DNA of 64,000 nucleotides, taken from NCBI RefSeq assembly GCF_004358205.1, contig NZ_SMYO01000018.1:7638-71637 (forward strand). The letters run 5' to 3'. How positions within the stretch are numbered: the stretch's first letter is position 1; the number at the start of each line of letters is the position of its first letter. Below the pieces are notes generated by a model. It did no database searches. It was not told the origin of the DNA and saw only the letters and a list, made by a program, of their open reading frames with translations. The translations under genes were made by a program, and so were the position numbers. This document shows, one piece after another, positions 8,901 through 16,876 of the stretch. This stretch comes from Bacillus salipaludis. GTDB lineage: Bacteria > Bacillota > Bacilli > Bacillales_B > DSM-18226.

Positions 8901-9395
8901 CTATAAAAAAGTTAAAAATCTATTATTCCAAAGATTCTCATGATGCTCAATGATTGTTTTAGCTCCTAAAAGTTCGCTGTTAAGGGTTGTCGTCAACCCT
9001 TTTTTCATAAATAATCTATATCCTAATCCATGAGCCATTCTAATCGTTGTATCTACACAATATTCAGTTTGTGCACCACAAATTTCAAGTTTATTTATCT
9101 TTAATTTCTTTAGTTGTTCATTCAAATCAGTCTTATAAAATGAGTTTGCATGTGTTTTATTAATATAGATATCTGTATCTTTAGCATTTAGTTCCGGAAA
9201 TAGTTGCCATTCTGGAGAATTCAGAACCAAATCACTATCATTATGTTGAACAAAGATTATAGGATTATTCTTTTCTCTAAATAAATGGATTCTTTGGTTA
9301 ACACCATTTAATACATACGATAAGTTATAAAGTGGAATATTTTCAGGCTGTACACCGATTTGCAAGTCGATAATGATTAATGCTGTATTTTCCAT
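8901..9395 (-). CDS. Isochorismatase-like cysteine hydrolase
   Basis: A small (164-residue) hydrolase of the isochorismatase/nicotinamidase fold. The catalytic triad is visible as the Asp in IIIDLQIGV, the Lys in INKTHANSF and the Cys in GAQTEYCVDTT preceded by the usual cis-peptide region. The chosen ATG gives the usual MENTALIIIDLQ start; a GGAG site is about 12 bases upstream, and an in-frame TTG 11 codons earlier is possible but poorly placed. Close relatives act on amides or are of unknown substrate. It stands alone. Confidence 0.85.
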   Translation of the reverse strand: MENTALIIIDLQIGVQPENIPLYNLSYVLNGVNQRIHLFREKNNPIIFVQHNDSDLVLNSPEWQLFPELNAKDTDIYINKTHANSFYKTDLNEQLKKLKINKLEICGAQTEYCVDTTIRMAHGLGYRLFMKKGLTTTLNSELLGAKTIIEHHENLWNNRFLTFL

Positions 9396-9496
9396 AATTA
9401 TTATTCTCCTCATACCTTTTTTTAACAATTAATCTATTTAAGAATATCATAAGATTTTCCTTATGTACTTTTCAAAGGAAAAAAATGCACTAAAAT

Positions 9497-9560
9497 TGTG
9501 GCCAGTCCCCCACTGATGTAAAACTTTACTCCACCTGGGGACTGACCCCTTGAACACTGC
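9497..9560. repeat. GGGGACTGACCCC-type palindromic repeat, copy 1
   Basis: An imperfect palindrome with CAGTCCCC and GGGGACTGACCCC arms ending CTTGAACAC. A second copy lies at 13930-13987. A reading frame across it (9461-9745, minus) has no ribosome site and is not called. Confidence 0.6.
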
Positions 9561-9757
9561 GAAAAGCCCTTTTCAAAATCAGTCCATTTATATGGTAAAA
9601 ATCCAGAAAAAAAGCTTGTCAGTAAGGCCATTTTTAGGCTTATCGACAAGCTTTTTACGTTCACTGGATCCTTTAAAATGTCTATTGCCTCTTTTTCTTT
9701 TGCGTCCAAGATTTCAAAGATCCTTATAGTAAAAAAAGTAGACAAAATATGTCCACT

Positions 9758-10963
9758 TTATTTTGTAAGATAATAAATATTTTTCCTATTAACAATATTT
9801 TCAGCGTTTTGTTTCCGTTGTTTTTTATACTTCTTCTCGTAATTAACAAACATTGAAACATTGACTAAAATTCCTGCAGCAATTGCTAATTGAATTAGAG
9901 AAGATCCTCCATAACTGACAAATGGTAGGGGGACACCAGTAAGTGGGATGAGGCCAGAGATACCAGCAAGATTAACAAAAGCTTGGATGCCAATCATGCT
10001 TGAAATACCGATAGCTAGTAAACTTCCAAATGGATCTTTGCATTGCAATGCAATATAAATTCCCCTTAACACTATATATGCTAATGTAATGATTACAAAA
10101 CCAACACCCCATATTCCTAACTCTTCAGCAATAACCGCCATAATAAAGTCTGTATGTGATTCTGGCAAATAACCAAGCTTTTCAATCCCTTTTCCCAATC
10201 CTAATCCATTTATTCCACCATTACCAATTGCTATGTATGAATTTACAAGGTGATATCCAGAGGTTTCTTGAAACTTAAATGGATCTTTTAAAATTTCAAA
10301 ACGATTCATTCGAGTTGATGTGAATATTTTATTATAAAAAAGGAGAAAAAATGGTATCAGTACTATAACACCAAGTGTACCTAGTTTCGATAAATTTTTA
10401 ATATTGATTCCAGAAGAAATAATGATTGCTCCGGAAAATAATAAAATAAGTTCAACTGTACCGAAATCCGGTTGAATCGCAATTAATATACAAACTACTC
10501 CTAAATAAACTAAAGGAGGGATAACCCCTTTTTTAAATTCATTTATATATTCCTGTTTTTTAGCATACTGTGCAGATAAATAAATAATCACACAAAGCTT
10601 AACAAATTCTGCCGGTTGAATACTAAACGGTCCAATTTTAAACCAACTTTGTGCATTTCCAGCCACATGTCCAAAGAGAAAAAGCGCCATTAGGATAAAA
10701 ATGGATGAAAAAACAATCGTTATAAGTACTTTTTTGCTTTTCAAGGCTTTATAAGGGAATAAGGCAGTAATCACAAAGAAAAAAGCACCACATAGTAAAA
10801 ATAATTTTTGTTTCTGATAGAAATAATCACTGGAAACTCCATATCTTTCTACAGCAGTAGCCATGCTCGCACTATAGACCATGATTAAACTAAAGAGAGA
10901 TAATAAGGTTATCGCAATAATTAAAGTATAATCATAGGATTTTACAATTTTCTTAAACATCAT
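9758..10963 (-). CDS. ftsW: FtsW-type SEDS peptidoglycan glycosyltransferase
   Basis: A polytopic membrane protein (about ten helices, 401 residues) of the SEDS family that polymerises lipid II. Features seen are the N-terminal SYDYTLI and VYSASM segment, PFSIQPAEFVKL, the loop with PESHTDFIMAVIAEELG holding the functionally important Asp, and the family signature TGVPLPFVSYGGSSL near the C terminus. Similarity to Bacillus FtsW extends to the first residues. It starts with ATG after GAGGAAATG. It lies outside any cell-division cluster, so it may be an additional FtsW paralogue rather than the housekeeping copy. Confidence 0.88.
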   Translation of the reverse strand: MMFKKIVKSYDYTLIIAITLLSLFSLIMVYSASMATAVERYGVSSDYFYQKQKLFLLCGAFFFVITALFPYKALKSKKVLITIVFSSIFILMALFLFGHVAGNAQSWFKIGPFSIQPAEFVKLCVIIYLSAQYAKKQEYINEFKKGVIPPLVYLGVVCILIAIQPDFGTVELILLFSGAIIISSGINIKNLSKLGTLGVIVLIPFFLLFYNKIFTSTRMNRFEILKDPFKFQETSGYHLVNSYIAIGNGGINGLGLGKGIEKLGYLPESHTDFIMAVIAEELGIWGVGFVIITLAYIVLRGIYIALQCKDPFGSLLAIGISSMIGIQAFVNLAGISGLIPLTGVPLPFVSYGGSSLIQLAIAAGILVNVSMFVNYEKKYKKQRKQNAENIVNRKNIYYLTK

Positions 10964-11501
10964 TTCCTCCTCTTTAATAATTTCTAAAAAATTTTTAGTA
11001 GTTATGTTTCATAAATTATGACTAAATCTTACTATGTATATGAAAAGGTAATTCCGGCTTTACTATAGCAAAAAAGTATTAGGATTTTATTACAAATAAA
11101 CTATAATTTGATTATTTTATCAATCGAGTTAAAAGGAAGACGAAAAAAAACGAAAAAACACCTTAAATATAAGGTGTTTTTATTTAGCAATAGATAGTAA
11201 CACTCTTCAAAAGGAATGATTTTCTTTCAATTGATTGAGAAAATTGCACGTAAAGTAGCAGGTGTTATTTGCTTAATTTCAAGAAGTGTGTTCGGCATAT
11301 TAAAAAATAAAAACGATTAAACCTAATCAGCTACTCCACAGACAATTAATTTAATATTTAATAAACCTTTACATAAAATCCATTAAAACTTAAAAAATTG
11401 CTTATATAATATGATTGTGATTGATAAATACAGTTTTTCCAAAGAAACAGTAAAATCTTTTTTTGATATAAAAATCTGAAGACTAAAATGGGGTATCTGT
11501 C
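10964..11501. other. Intergenic region upstream of ftsW-like gene
   Basis: Holds a bidirectional hairpin with T-run (ACACCTT/AAGGTGT, about 11158-11182) and the ftsW-side promoter region. I see no gene. Confidence 0.4.
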
Positions 11502-11636
11502 ATGGAAAATATCTTTTTATCAATATACTTCACTACAGTTATTTATACTCTTTTATATATTAACTCAGCTTCTAGGCATGGGGATAACTTTAAAGACATG
11601 CATAATAACTATATGACTATAAATTGGATGGAATAA
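11502..11636 (+). CDS. Possible small membrane-anchored peptide (44 residues)
   Basis: A short frame from ATG to TAA gives a peptide with a hydrophobic N-terminal half (IFLSIYFTTVIYTLLYI) that could span the membrane, then a polar tail with His and Asn. The ribosome site (GGGG nine bases upstream) is weak. I do not recognise it, and it could be chance. Confidence 0.3.
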   Translation: MENIFLSIYFTTVIYTLLYINSASRHGDNFKDMHNNYMTINWME

Positions 11637-11853
11637 TAAATAAATTGAACTGTTGGTTTGTTTACTATTTTGACTGCTTTCCAAATTTCAGTTAAGCATG
11701 CTGGATACATGCACGAAAAAAGGCGCCCTGCAGCTGTCGCATTTGTTTAAGGCACAAATCTTTTAAGGTTATTAAAATTTCAATAATATCATGTATGCAT
11801 TTAATGAATTACGACATATTTATTTAAATCTGTATGATGAAAGGAGGGATACT

Positions 11854-11982
11854 ATGAAAAAGATTAGCAGTACATTACAAAAAATGATTGAAAAAAATAA
11901 AAGTGAGATTTTATCCAATCAAACTAAACTGATCGATATAGAGAAAAAAGTTGACACTAAAATAATTGCCAATGGAAAATAA
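11854..11982 (+). CDS. FbpB-like Fur-regulated basic protein family peptide
   Basis: The 42-residue product MKKISSTLQKMIEKNKSEI... is Lys-rich and helical and resembles the FbpB family of Bacillus, small proteins tied to the iron-sparing response in which FbpB helps the FsrA sRNA. The ATG chosen has AAAGGAGGG seven bases upstream; an earlier in-frame ATG lacks a ribosome site. No good Fur box is visible upstream, so iron control is not supported by the sequence and the assignment rests on composition and pattern only. Confidence 0.55.
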   Translation: MKKISSTLQKMIEKNKSEILSNQTKLIDIEKKVDTKIIANGK

Positions 11983-12290
11983 CATTGATATAAAATGGCT
12001 CTTATCTGTATTTCAACAAAAATATCCAGTTTCCTTTAAAGTAAGTTATTCAATTAAATGCCTGTTTGTGCAATTACACTCTCCTCCTCCAGTAGGAGGA
12101 ATCTATGTAAAGTATGAATCTCGAAATACAAAAATGTAAATAAAGTGTAATAATCATAATCGGCACGAGGATGTTATAATCATCCTTTTTAAAATAACCA
12201 ACCCCCTACTCGCTTTAATCACTTCTAAAGTCACTTAACCATTCTCAAAACAGGGGTAAAAATTTATCTTTTAATTGGGGGATTTTAATA

Positions 12291-12446
12291 ATGTGGGTAG
12301 TTACTGTCCATTCAAAAGAACATACTATAATGTTTGAGTTTGACACAGAAAGAGAAGCAAGAGAAACTTTTGAGAAAATTCAGGGTAACAAAATCCTTTC
12401 AGAGATTATCTATTTCAATGATTCTTGCTTAGAAAAAGCTGTTTAG
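12291..12446 (+). CDS. Small conserved hypothetical protein (51 residues)
   Basis: A complete frame follows a GGGGG-type ribosome site and encodes MWVVTVHSKEHTIMFEFDTE..., an alternating beta-alpha pattern (two strands, a helix with EREARETFEKIQG, and a final strand). The sequence resembles small conserved Bacillus proteins of unknown function. It is flanked by spacer on both sides and followed by a terminator at 12569. Confidence 0.65.
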   Translation: MWVVTVHSKEHTIMFEFDTEREARETFEKIQGNKILSEIIYFNDSCLEKAV

Positions 12447-12568
12447 GATTCCTACCACATTTTACTGGGTTTCCCGGTATTTTCATTGTTCCTGCTACTG
12501 GGCCAACATAATAAATTTTCACCTGTAAGAAGATTTTTTAATTTGAATAAGAGAATTTAACAAATTTA

Positions 12569-12596
12569 AAACCACCAAGACTGGTGGTTTTTTATT
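12569..12596 (+). terminator. Terminator
   Basis: AACCACCA and TGGTGGTT pair around a tetraloop-sized loop, followed by TTTTTA. It probably serves the 51-residue gene. Confidence 0.65.
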
Positions 12597-12763
12597 CTTA
12601 GTTTAATTTTCCAAGTTTTTTAACTGCTTTTTGATAAGTTGTAAAGTAATACTATACCTACTCATCCCGGTTCCCTTATTCAATTTCGAATCCTGCCTCC
12701 GATCCTTCGGATGGGTGCGATCAATACATTTTTCTTTTGCCTCCAAGATTCCAATCATCTGAA

Positions 12764-13549
12764 TCAGTTCATATCGCGGTTTAAAAAAGTAAATAGATTG
12801 GGCACTCGATCAATAAAATATTTATAATGATGCTCTCCATTCTTAACCACTTTAAATTGTGAATAAAAAATTTTATTCTTTATTATTTCACATACTCTTT
12901 CATTTGATTTTAGGAATTTCTCACTTACAACATGATCATTTCTAGCTTCTTTGTCCCCACAATCCATATAAAAGCTTTTAATATGTGACAAATTAGACTC
13001 AAATAGAAGGTTCTCTATTTCTTCCTGGTTACGGTAGAACGCACAGGAAATTCCCGCTACATGCTGAAATGCTTCAGGATAAACACAAGCAGCATATGTT
13101 GATATAAGTACTCCGAGAGAGGCACCCGCTATTGCGTTTGCGTTTTTCAAGGTGCGATACTTATTATGTATGAATGGAATAAGCACATTCACAATAAATT
13201 CAACATATTGTTTCCCCTTACCTCCAGTTGTACTGGGTTGTCCTAGGACATCTTCGCAATATGCACCATCCACCCAAGGACAATACTCGTTTAATCTCTC
13301 TTTAGGATTTTGATCGATGGCCACTACAATAACATCCAATTTTTTATCATGGAGGTACTTTTCTAAACCTAAAGATACTCCACCTATTGCTTCACGATCA
13401 TCAAATACATTTTGTCCATCATGCATATATAGCACAGGATACTTTGTTCGTGTAGATTGATAACTTTCAGGCACATATACTCTTATTTTCCTATTTTCTT
13501 TAAAGGCATTTATACGAATAGAATGAAATTCTAACATTGTCTCCCTCAC
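12764..13549 (-). CDS. Alpha/beta-hydrolase of the esterase D / BesA-like family
   Basis: A 261-residue cytosolic hydrolase of the putative esterase (PF00756) type. It shows RVYVPESY, the PVLYMHDGQNVFDD block conserved in siderophore and tributyrin esterases, the nucleophile elbow GASLGV (about residue 140) and a C-terminal His in NGEHHYKYF. The elbow lacks the usual final glycine pair (GxSxGG), a minor deviation. Relatives include the bacillibactin esterase BesA, but no siderophore genes are nearby. A perfect 17-bp palindrome lies just upstream of the start and is a candidate operator. Confidence 0.75.
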   Translation of the reverse strand: MRETMLEFHSIRINAFKENRKIRVYVPESYQSTRTKYPVLYMHDGQNVFDDREAIGGVSLGLEKYLHDKKLDVIVVAIDQNPKERLNEYCPWVDGAYCEDVLGQPSTTGGKGKQYVEFIVNVLIPFIHNKYRTLKNANAIAGASLGVLISTYAACVYPEAFQHVAGISCAFYRNQEEIENLLFESNLSHIKSFYMDCGDKEARNDHVVSEKFLKSNERVCEIIKNKIFYSQFKVVKNGEHHYKYFIDRVPNLFTFLNRDMN

Positions 13550-13553
13550 CCTT

Positions 13554-13570
13554 GATTATGATTCATAATC
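13554..13570. promoter_or_regulatory. 17-bp palindromic operator candidate upstream of the esterase gene
   Basis: GATTATGA-T-TCATAATC is a perfect inverted repeat five bases outside the coding region. It resembles but does not match Fur (TGATAAT-N-ATTATCA) or PerR boxes. Confidence 0.4.
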
Positions 13571-13929
13571 CGTAATGAACTTCAGTAGATGGCTATGTTA
13601 AGGTCTTATCCCATTCCTCAATAGCAAAACTAAATCCAACACATTTAATCCCGCCTTAGACACGAACTCAAAACAATTATAAAATCATCGAAGGCATATG
13701 TATATTTTTAAAAGGCTGTTTTCGCAAGGATTGTTGTTTTTCGAACAGATTTAATAGTAAACTTTTGACCCTAAGGCATGCATTCGGACACGATTGCCCT
13801 TGGCTTCATCAAAGATATTCGAATGAGACCATTATTCAGACTCGATTACCTTGGATCTCATCATAGACTGTCCGAAAAAGCCCCTAAATGGATCATATTT
13901 TACCAAGAGCAACAAAGTTTGAAAAATTG

Positions 13930-13987
13930 GGGTCAGTCCCCGTGTGAGCTAACGTTCTACTCCACAAGGGGACTGACCCCTTGAACA
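13930..13987. repeat. GGGGACTGACCCC-type palindromic repeat, copy 2
   Basis: GGGGTCAGTCCCC at one end and GGGGACTGACCCC at the other, ending CTTGAACAC exactly like the copy at 9497-9560. The inner 25 bases differ more than the arms, which suggests selection or recent activity of the ends. Confidence 0.65.
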
Positions 13988-14024
13988 CAGATAATTATTT
14001 AAGAGTATATGTTACCAATTAACA

Positions 14025-14200
14025 AAGTCGCTTTCTCCACCAACAACGTACATTCTTCATATAGTTTACTTCAAAACAAAAAACTTAAATTTGCAGTTTA
14101 TAATAAAAAGAAGAAAGCACTTAAATCATTGCCATCTTCTATAAAAACTGCACCTATTTATGATAAGGTTCACCTCAACTTATCTAAATGAGGTTTATTC
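14025..14200. repeat. Dispersed intergenic repeat with long hairpin, copy B
   Basis: Shows the same order of segments as 505-650: CCACCAA..CGTACATT, TTTGCAGTTTATAAT, then the partner arm ending AAACTGCA. It continues into AAGGTTCACCTCAACTTATC and AAATGAGG, which recurs alone at other sites in the window. Arms are more diverged than in copy A. Confidence 0.6.
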
Positions 14201-14251
14201 TGTGCCGAATTTCTGTATCCCCATATTTTATATCTGTATGGATAAGGCTCC

Positions 14252-14743
14252 TCATATAAGCTTTTTGAATAAGACTTCCAGTTCCATTGATTTTTTTAAC
14301 GTATTGAAAATAGGGGAATTTTTAAGGGCACTGAAGCAAAAATCATCAAAATCATTGTCCTCAATTTCAACAAATAAAAAAACGGTTACAGTTATTTTTC
14401 TGATAAACGGTTCTTCATCATACCCTTTCACACCTACCAAGGATAGAGGGTTTTCCAGTGAAAGGTTCAAAACTCCTTCAATTTCTTCAATAATAGAGCC
14501 CCTTTTTTTCGACACCTCTAAGAGCGTCAAAATGATGCTGCTTAAAACGGATCCGGCGAAGTATTCGAGACTCGTGATTTCGTTGTATTCTGGATCAAAA
14601 CTCATTTGCTTTTCTATTTGAAAGCTCATTTGATTTGTAAAAACTTTTACCGATGAGAGATCATTTGACGTCCCCCTAAAGCTCATATCAAAAATCCTGG
14701 ATTCATATAATGTGTTTATTTCATCTTTTGACTGCTTATTCAT
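14252..14743 (-). CDS. OsmC-like protein lacking the catalytic cysteines
   Basis: The 163-residue protein has the OsmC/Ohr outline: an N-terminal beta region, then SLEYFAGSVLSSIILTLLEVSKKRG where OsmC proteins have the long helix with the peroxidatic Cys, and a C-terminal helix with NSPIFNTL where CPI with the resolving Cys is expected. Both positions carry other residues; the only Cys in this part is in DDFCFSAL. It is therefore unlikely to be a thiol peroxidase and may bind a small molecule. It starts with ATG after AAGGAG and overlaps the end of the MetE-like gene by eight bases, so it is the last gene of that cluster. Confidence 0.65.
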   Translation of the reverse strand: MNKQSKDEINTLYESRIFDMSFRGTSNDLSSVKVFTNQMSFQIEKQMSFDPEYNEITSLEYFAGSVLSSIILTLLEVSKKRGSIIEEIEGVLNLSLENPLSLVGVKGYDEEPFIRKITVTVFLFVEIEDNDFDDFCFSALKNSPIFNTLKKSMELEVLFKKLI

Positions 14744-15917
14744 ACTTACTCCTTAGTATTAAAGCCGCTCCTGTCAATGAGCGTATTTTAGCTGAGATAT
14801 TTTCATAGATGTTAACCGGACTATTGGCGAAGGTTGCAAAACCGCAGTCAGGATTTAGCCATATTCTTTCCTTTGGAAGATACGTCATTGCCTCTTCGAC
14901 TCTTGAAAGGATAGGATCCAATGTCTCCATTTCATCTGTACGCGGATTGATCACGCCTAAACCAAGGGTGGCATGCCCCCTAATTCTTGAATCAGCCAAT
15001 AACGAACTTAGTTCACCTGCCCGTGGTGTTGAGAATTCAAGTGTTAAAAGGTCCGGATTCACACTAGCAAATAACTCAAGCAGTGGAGTATATGGACCTG
15101 TCAATAATATGCTCTCATTCTTGCTCCAGTTGCCTCTGCAGACATGTAAAGAAGCAACCGTCTTTGTTCTATCTATATGACTCATAATCTTTCCAATTAA
15201 GGAACTGGCAAATTCAAGCTCCTCTTTAGGATCTTTTCTCTCAGAAAGAGCTGCACACATAAATGACCTCGGCTTTCCCTCTGTAAAAACAACCTCGGTC
15301 AGAACCGGTTCATCAAATTGAATTACATCAACCCCTATATTCAAAAGATGATCTATCTCTTCCTTCATGATCTTTATTACATCTTGCCCAAGTTCTTCCT
15401 TGCTGCCATAAACCTTACCAGAGAGATTAGGAAGCCACATCGATCTGGTTAGAAGATAGGGACCTGGCATTGTGATCTTAACGGGTTTGTTGGTGAACTT
15501 CTTCATCATCAAAAGCTCATTTGCGACAATATCGCCATTGTAGTTCAACTTACCAACACAAATAGCATTTTTAATGCTGACAGCCGGAACGTCAAGCGCG
15601 GTCAAAATATTCTCAAAAGCTTTTTTATCATCAATATAATCGAGCATTTCACTCATGTTCATCATTCTAACGCCGCTAATTTTATCGGAAACAAAGGACA
15701 CATAGTTATCCCGTCCGAGCTCTCCGCTTGTGATGATATCAATCCCTAAATCCTCCTGCAGCTTAATGATCTTTTGCGTTTCAATCTCAATAAGCTGGTT
15801 GAAGTCATTTGGTTCAATCGTTCCTTTTCTCATCATTCTGAGGGCTCTTAGAACCTCTTTTGACCTTGGCATGCTCCCAATTAAGGAAGCGGGAAATAGC
15901 GGTAATGGCCTATCCAT
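14736..15917 (-). CDS. Stand-alone MetE catalytic-core protein (cobalamin-independent methionine synthase-like methyltransferase)
   Basis: A single-domain member of the MetE C-terminal/UROD-like superfamily, about 393 residues, lacking the N-terminal half of true MetE. The zinc site is intact: His and Cys in SLHVCRGNW (about 258 and 260), Glu in TLEFSTPR (about 294) and Cys in NPDCGFAT (about 358). IQFDEPVLTE is the usual substrate-side Asp/Glu motif. The family includes YxjG/YxjH, the core-MetE methionine synthases and epoxyalkane:CoM transferase, so it probably activates a thiol for alkyl transfer. The start is ATG nine bases after GGGGG; an earlier ATG overlaps that site. It sits third in a cluster with a flavoprotein and a binding-protein homologue. 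Confidence 0.8.
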   Translation of the reverse strand: MDRPLPLFPASLIGSMPRSKEVLRALRMMRKGTIEPNDFNQLIEIETQKIIKLQEDLGIDIITSGELGRDNYVSFVSDKISGVRMMNMSEMLDYIDDKKAFENILTALDVPAVSIKNAICVGKLNYNGDIVANELLMMKKFTNKPVKITMPGPYLLTRSMWLPNLSGKVYGSKEELGQDVIKIMKEEIDHLLNIGVDVIQFDEPVLTEVVFTEGKPRSFMCAALSERKDPKEELEFASSLIGKIMSHIDRTKTVASLHVCRGNWSKNESILLTGPYTPLLELFASVNPDLLTLEFSTPRAGELSSLLADSRIRGHATLGLGVINPRTDEMETLDPILSRVEEAMTYLPKERIWLNPDCGFATFANSPVNIYENISAKIRSLTGAALILRSKYE

Positions 15918-15948
15918 GTGTTTCATCCCCCAAAATGGATGTAAATGG

Positions 15949-15990
15949 TTAAAAGAGAAGCAGCGAAAAAAAAACGCTCTTCTCTTTTAA
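15949..15990. promoter_or_regulatory. Strong hairpin between the binding-protein and MetE-like genes
   Basis: On the minus strand TTAAAAGAGAAGAGCG pairs with CGCTGCTTCTCTTTTAA (one bulge) around a loop of T residues. Because the T-run is in the loop rather than after the stem it looks like an mRNA processing or stabilising hairpin, or an attenuator, rather than a simple terminator. It may set different levels for the two halves of the cluster. Confidence 0.5.
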
Positions 15991-16037
15991 ATAAACAAGT
16001 TTAAAGTTTGTCTAGCAAAAATTCATTCACGAATTAC

Positions 16038-16853
16038 CTATATGAAGAACTTCAGATAGTCATTGGCTTCACGTAATTGCTGAAATCCTGTGATTCTGCC
16101 TTCAACCCATTCTTTCAAACCTTCCATATCCATCATCTTCCTATGAGCTTCATTGTTATAGTCCATTCTATGAAGCACCTTTTGCCATTCTATGAACCTA
16201 TCAGTTGAAAAAACAGGATGAGCTACGAAAATACAGTGGTCAAACAAAGCGGTTGTATCAATGCATACCAGTTGATTTTCATCAATTGCGCCATCCTTCT
16301 TCCAAGCTTCCCAGTTCAAATCTAGAGTAACAGAGGCGTCTACAGTTCCCTCCATCAACGCTTTAATAGCATCCAGCTCTCCACCTATATGGTCTCCATG
16401 TAGGCCTACGCCAATATCAAACCTTTTCTCAGTGTAGTCCGCTCCATACTCAAGTCCATTTTTATGCAAATGGTTAATTGGTATTAATCTTGCCTGAGGA
16501 GAGTCTATCGCTCCAAAGCCAATTGTCTTGCCCCTTAGCCCGGCTAGATTTGTGATCCCGCTGTCTTTTCTCACTATAAAACAGGTCTTTCTGTCTCTGT
16601 CCGTATCTCGCATTGAACCCATCTGGCATTTTCCATCGGTTCTCAAATAAGCGTCCAACCATGCAAGGGGCGAATTCCAGGCAATGTCTATTTCCCTGTT
16701 TAATAAACCGTCAACCTGTCCTTCGTAATCCTTATAGAAGATACATTCGATTTCAAGGCCTTCCTCTTTGAAAAAATCGGCGATGATCCCCCAGATAACG
16801 GTAACCCTCGGATCATAAATAACAGCCCCTACTTTTATTCTATCGTTATTCAA
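16038..16853 (-). CDS. PhnD/SsuA-type substrate-binding fold protein without signal peptide
   Basis: The protein has the two-lobed periplasmic-binding fold of the phosphonate/sulfonate/nitrate type: IKVGAVIYDPRVTVIWG at the N terminus, DIAWNSPLAWLDAY, CFIVRKDSGITNLAGLRGKTIGFG with the hinge, and VDASVTLDLNWEAW. There is no signal peptide or lipobox, and no ABC permease or ATPase adjoins, so it is probably cytosolic: a ligand sensor, an enzyme (as THI5/NMT1 is in thiamine synthesis) or a chaperone for a cluster intermediate. I prefer TTG seven bases after AAGGAG over the GTG that abuts this site. It begins 23 bases after the flavoprotein gene. Confidence 0.7.
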   Translation of the reverse strand: MNNDRIKVGAVIYDPRVTVIWGIIADFFKEEGLEIECIFYKDYEGQVDGLLNREIDIAWNSPLAWLDAYLRTDGKCQMGSMRDTDRDRKTCFIVRKDSGITNLAGLRGKTIGFGAIDSPQARLIPINHLHKNGLEYGADYTEKRFDIGVGLHGDHIGGELDAIKALMEGTVDASVTLDLNWEAWKKDGAIDENQLVCIDTTALFDHCIFVAHPVFSTDRFIEWQKVLHRMDYNNEAHRKMMDMEGLKEWVEGRITGFQQLREANDYLKFFI

Positions 16854-16876
16854 TGAGCTCACTCCTTATATTGTGG

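Larger units (their letters stand above)
13550..14024. other. Repeat-derived intergenic region
   Basis: It contains the esterase operator, a degenerate stretch (about 13690-13880, with CGGACACGATTGCCCTTGG-like text) that resembles decayed repeats common in Bacillus spacers, and a copy of the GGGGACTGACCCC palindrome. No gene is supported; a 68-codon frame across the repeat is judged spurious. Confidence 0.45.

Noticed and set aside
9461..9745. 94-codon minus-strand frame
   Set aside because: It runs through a dispersed palindromic repeat and lacks a ribosome site; codon usage does not look coding.
11690..11853. Fur box upstream of the FbpB-like gene
   Set aside because: No segment matches TGATAAT-N-ATTATCA well enough; iron regulation cannot be claimed.
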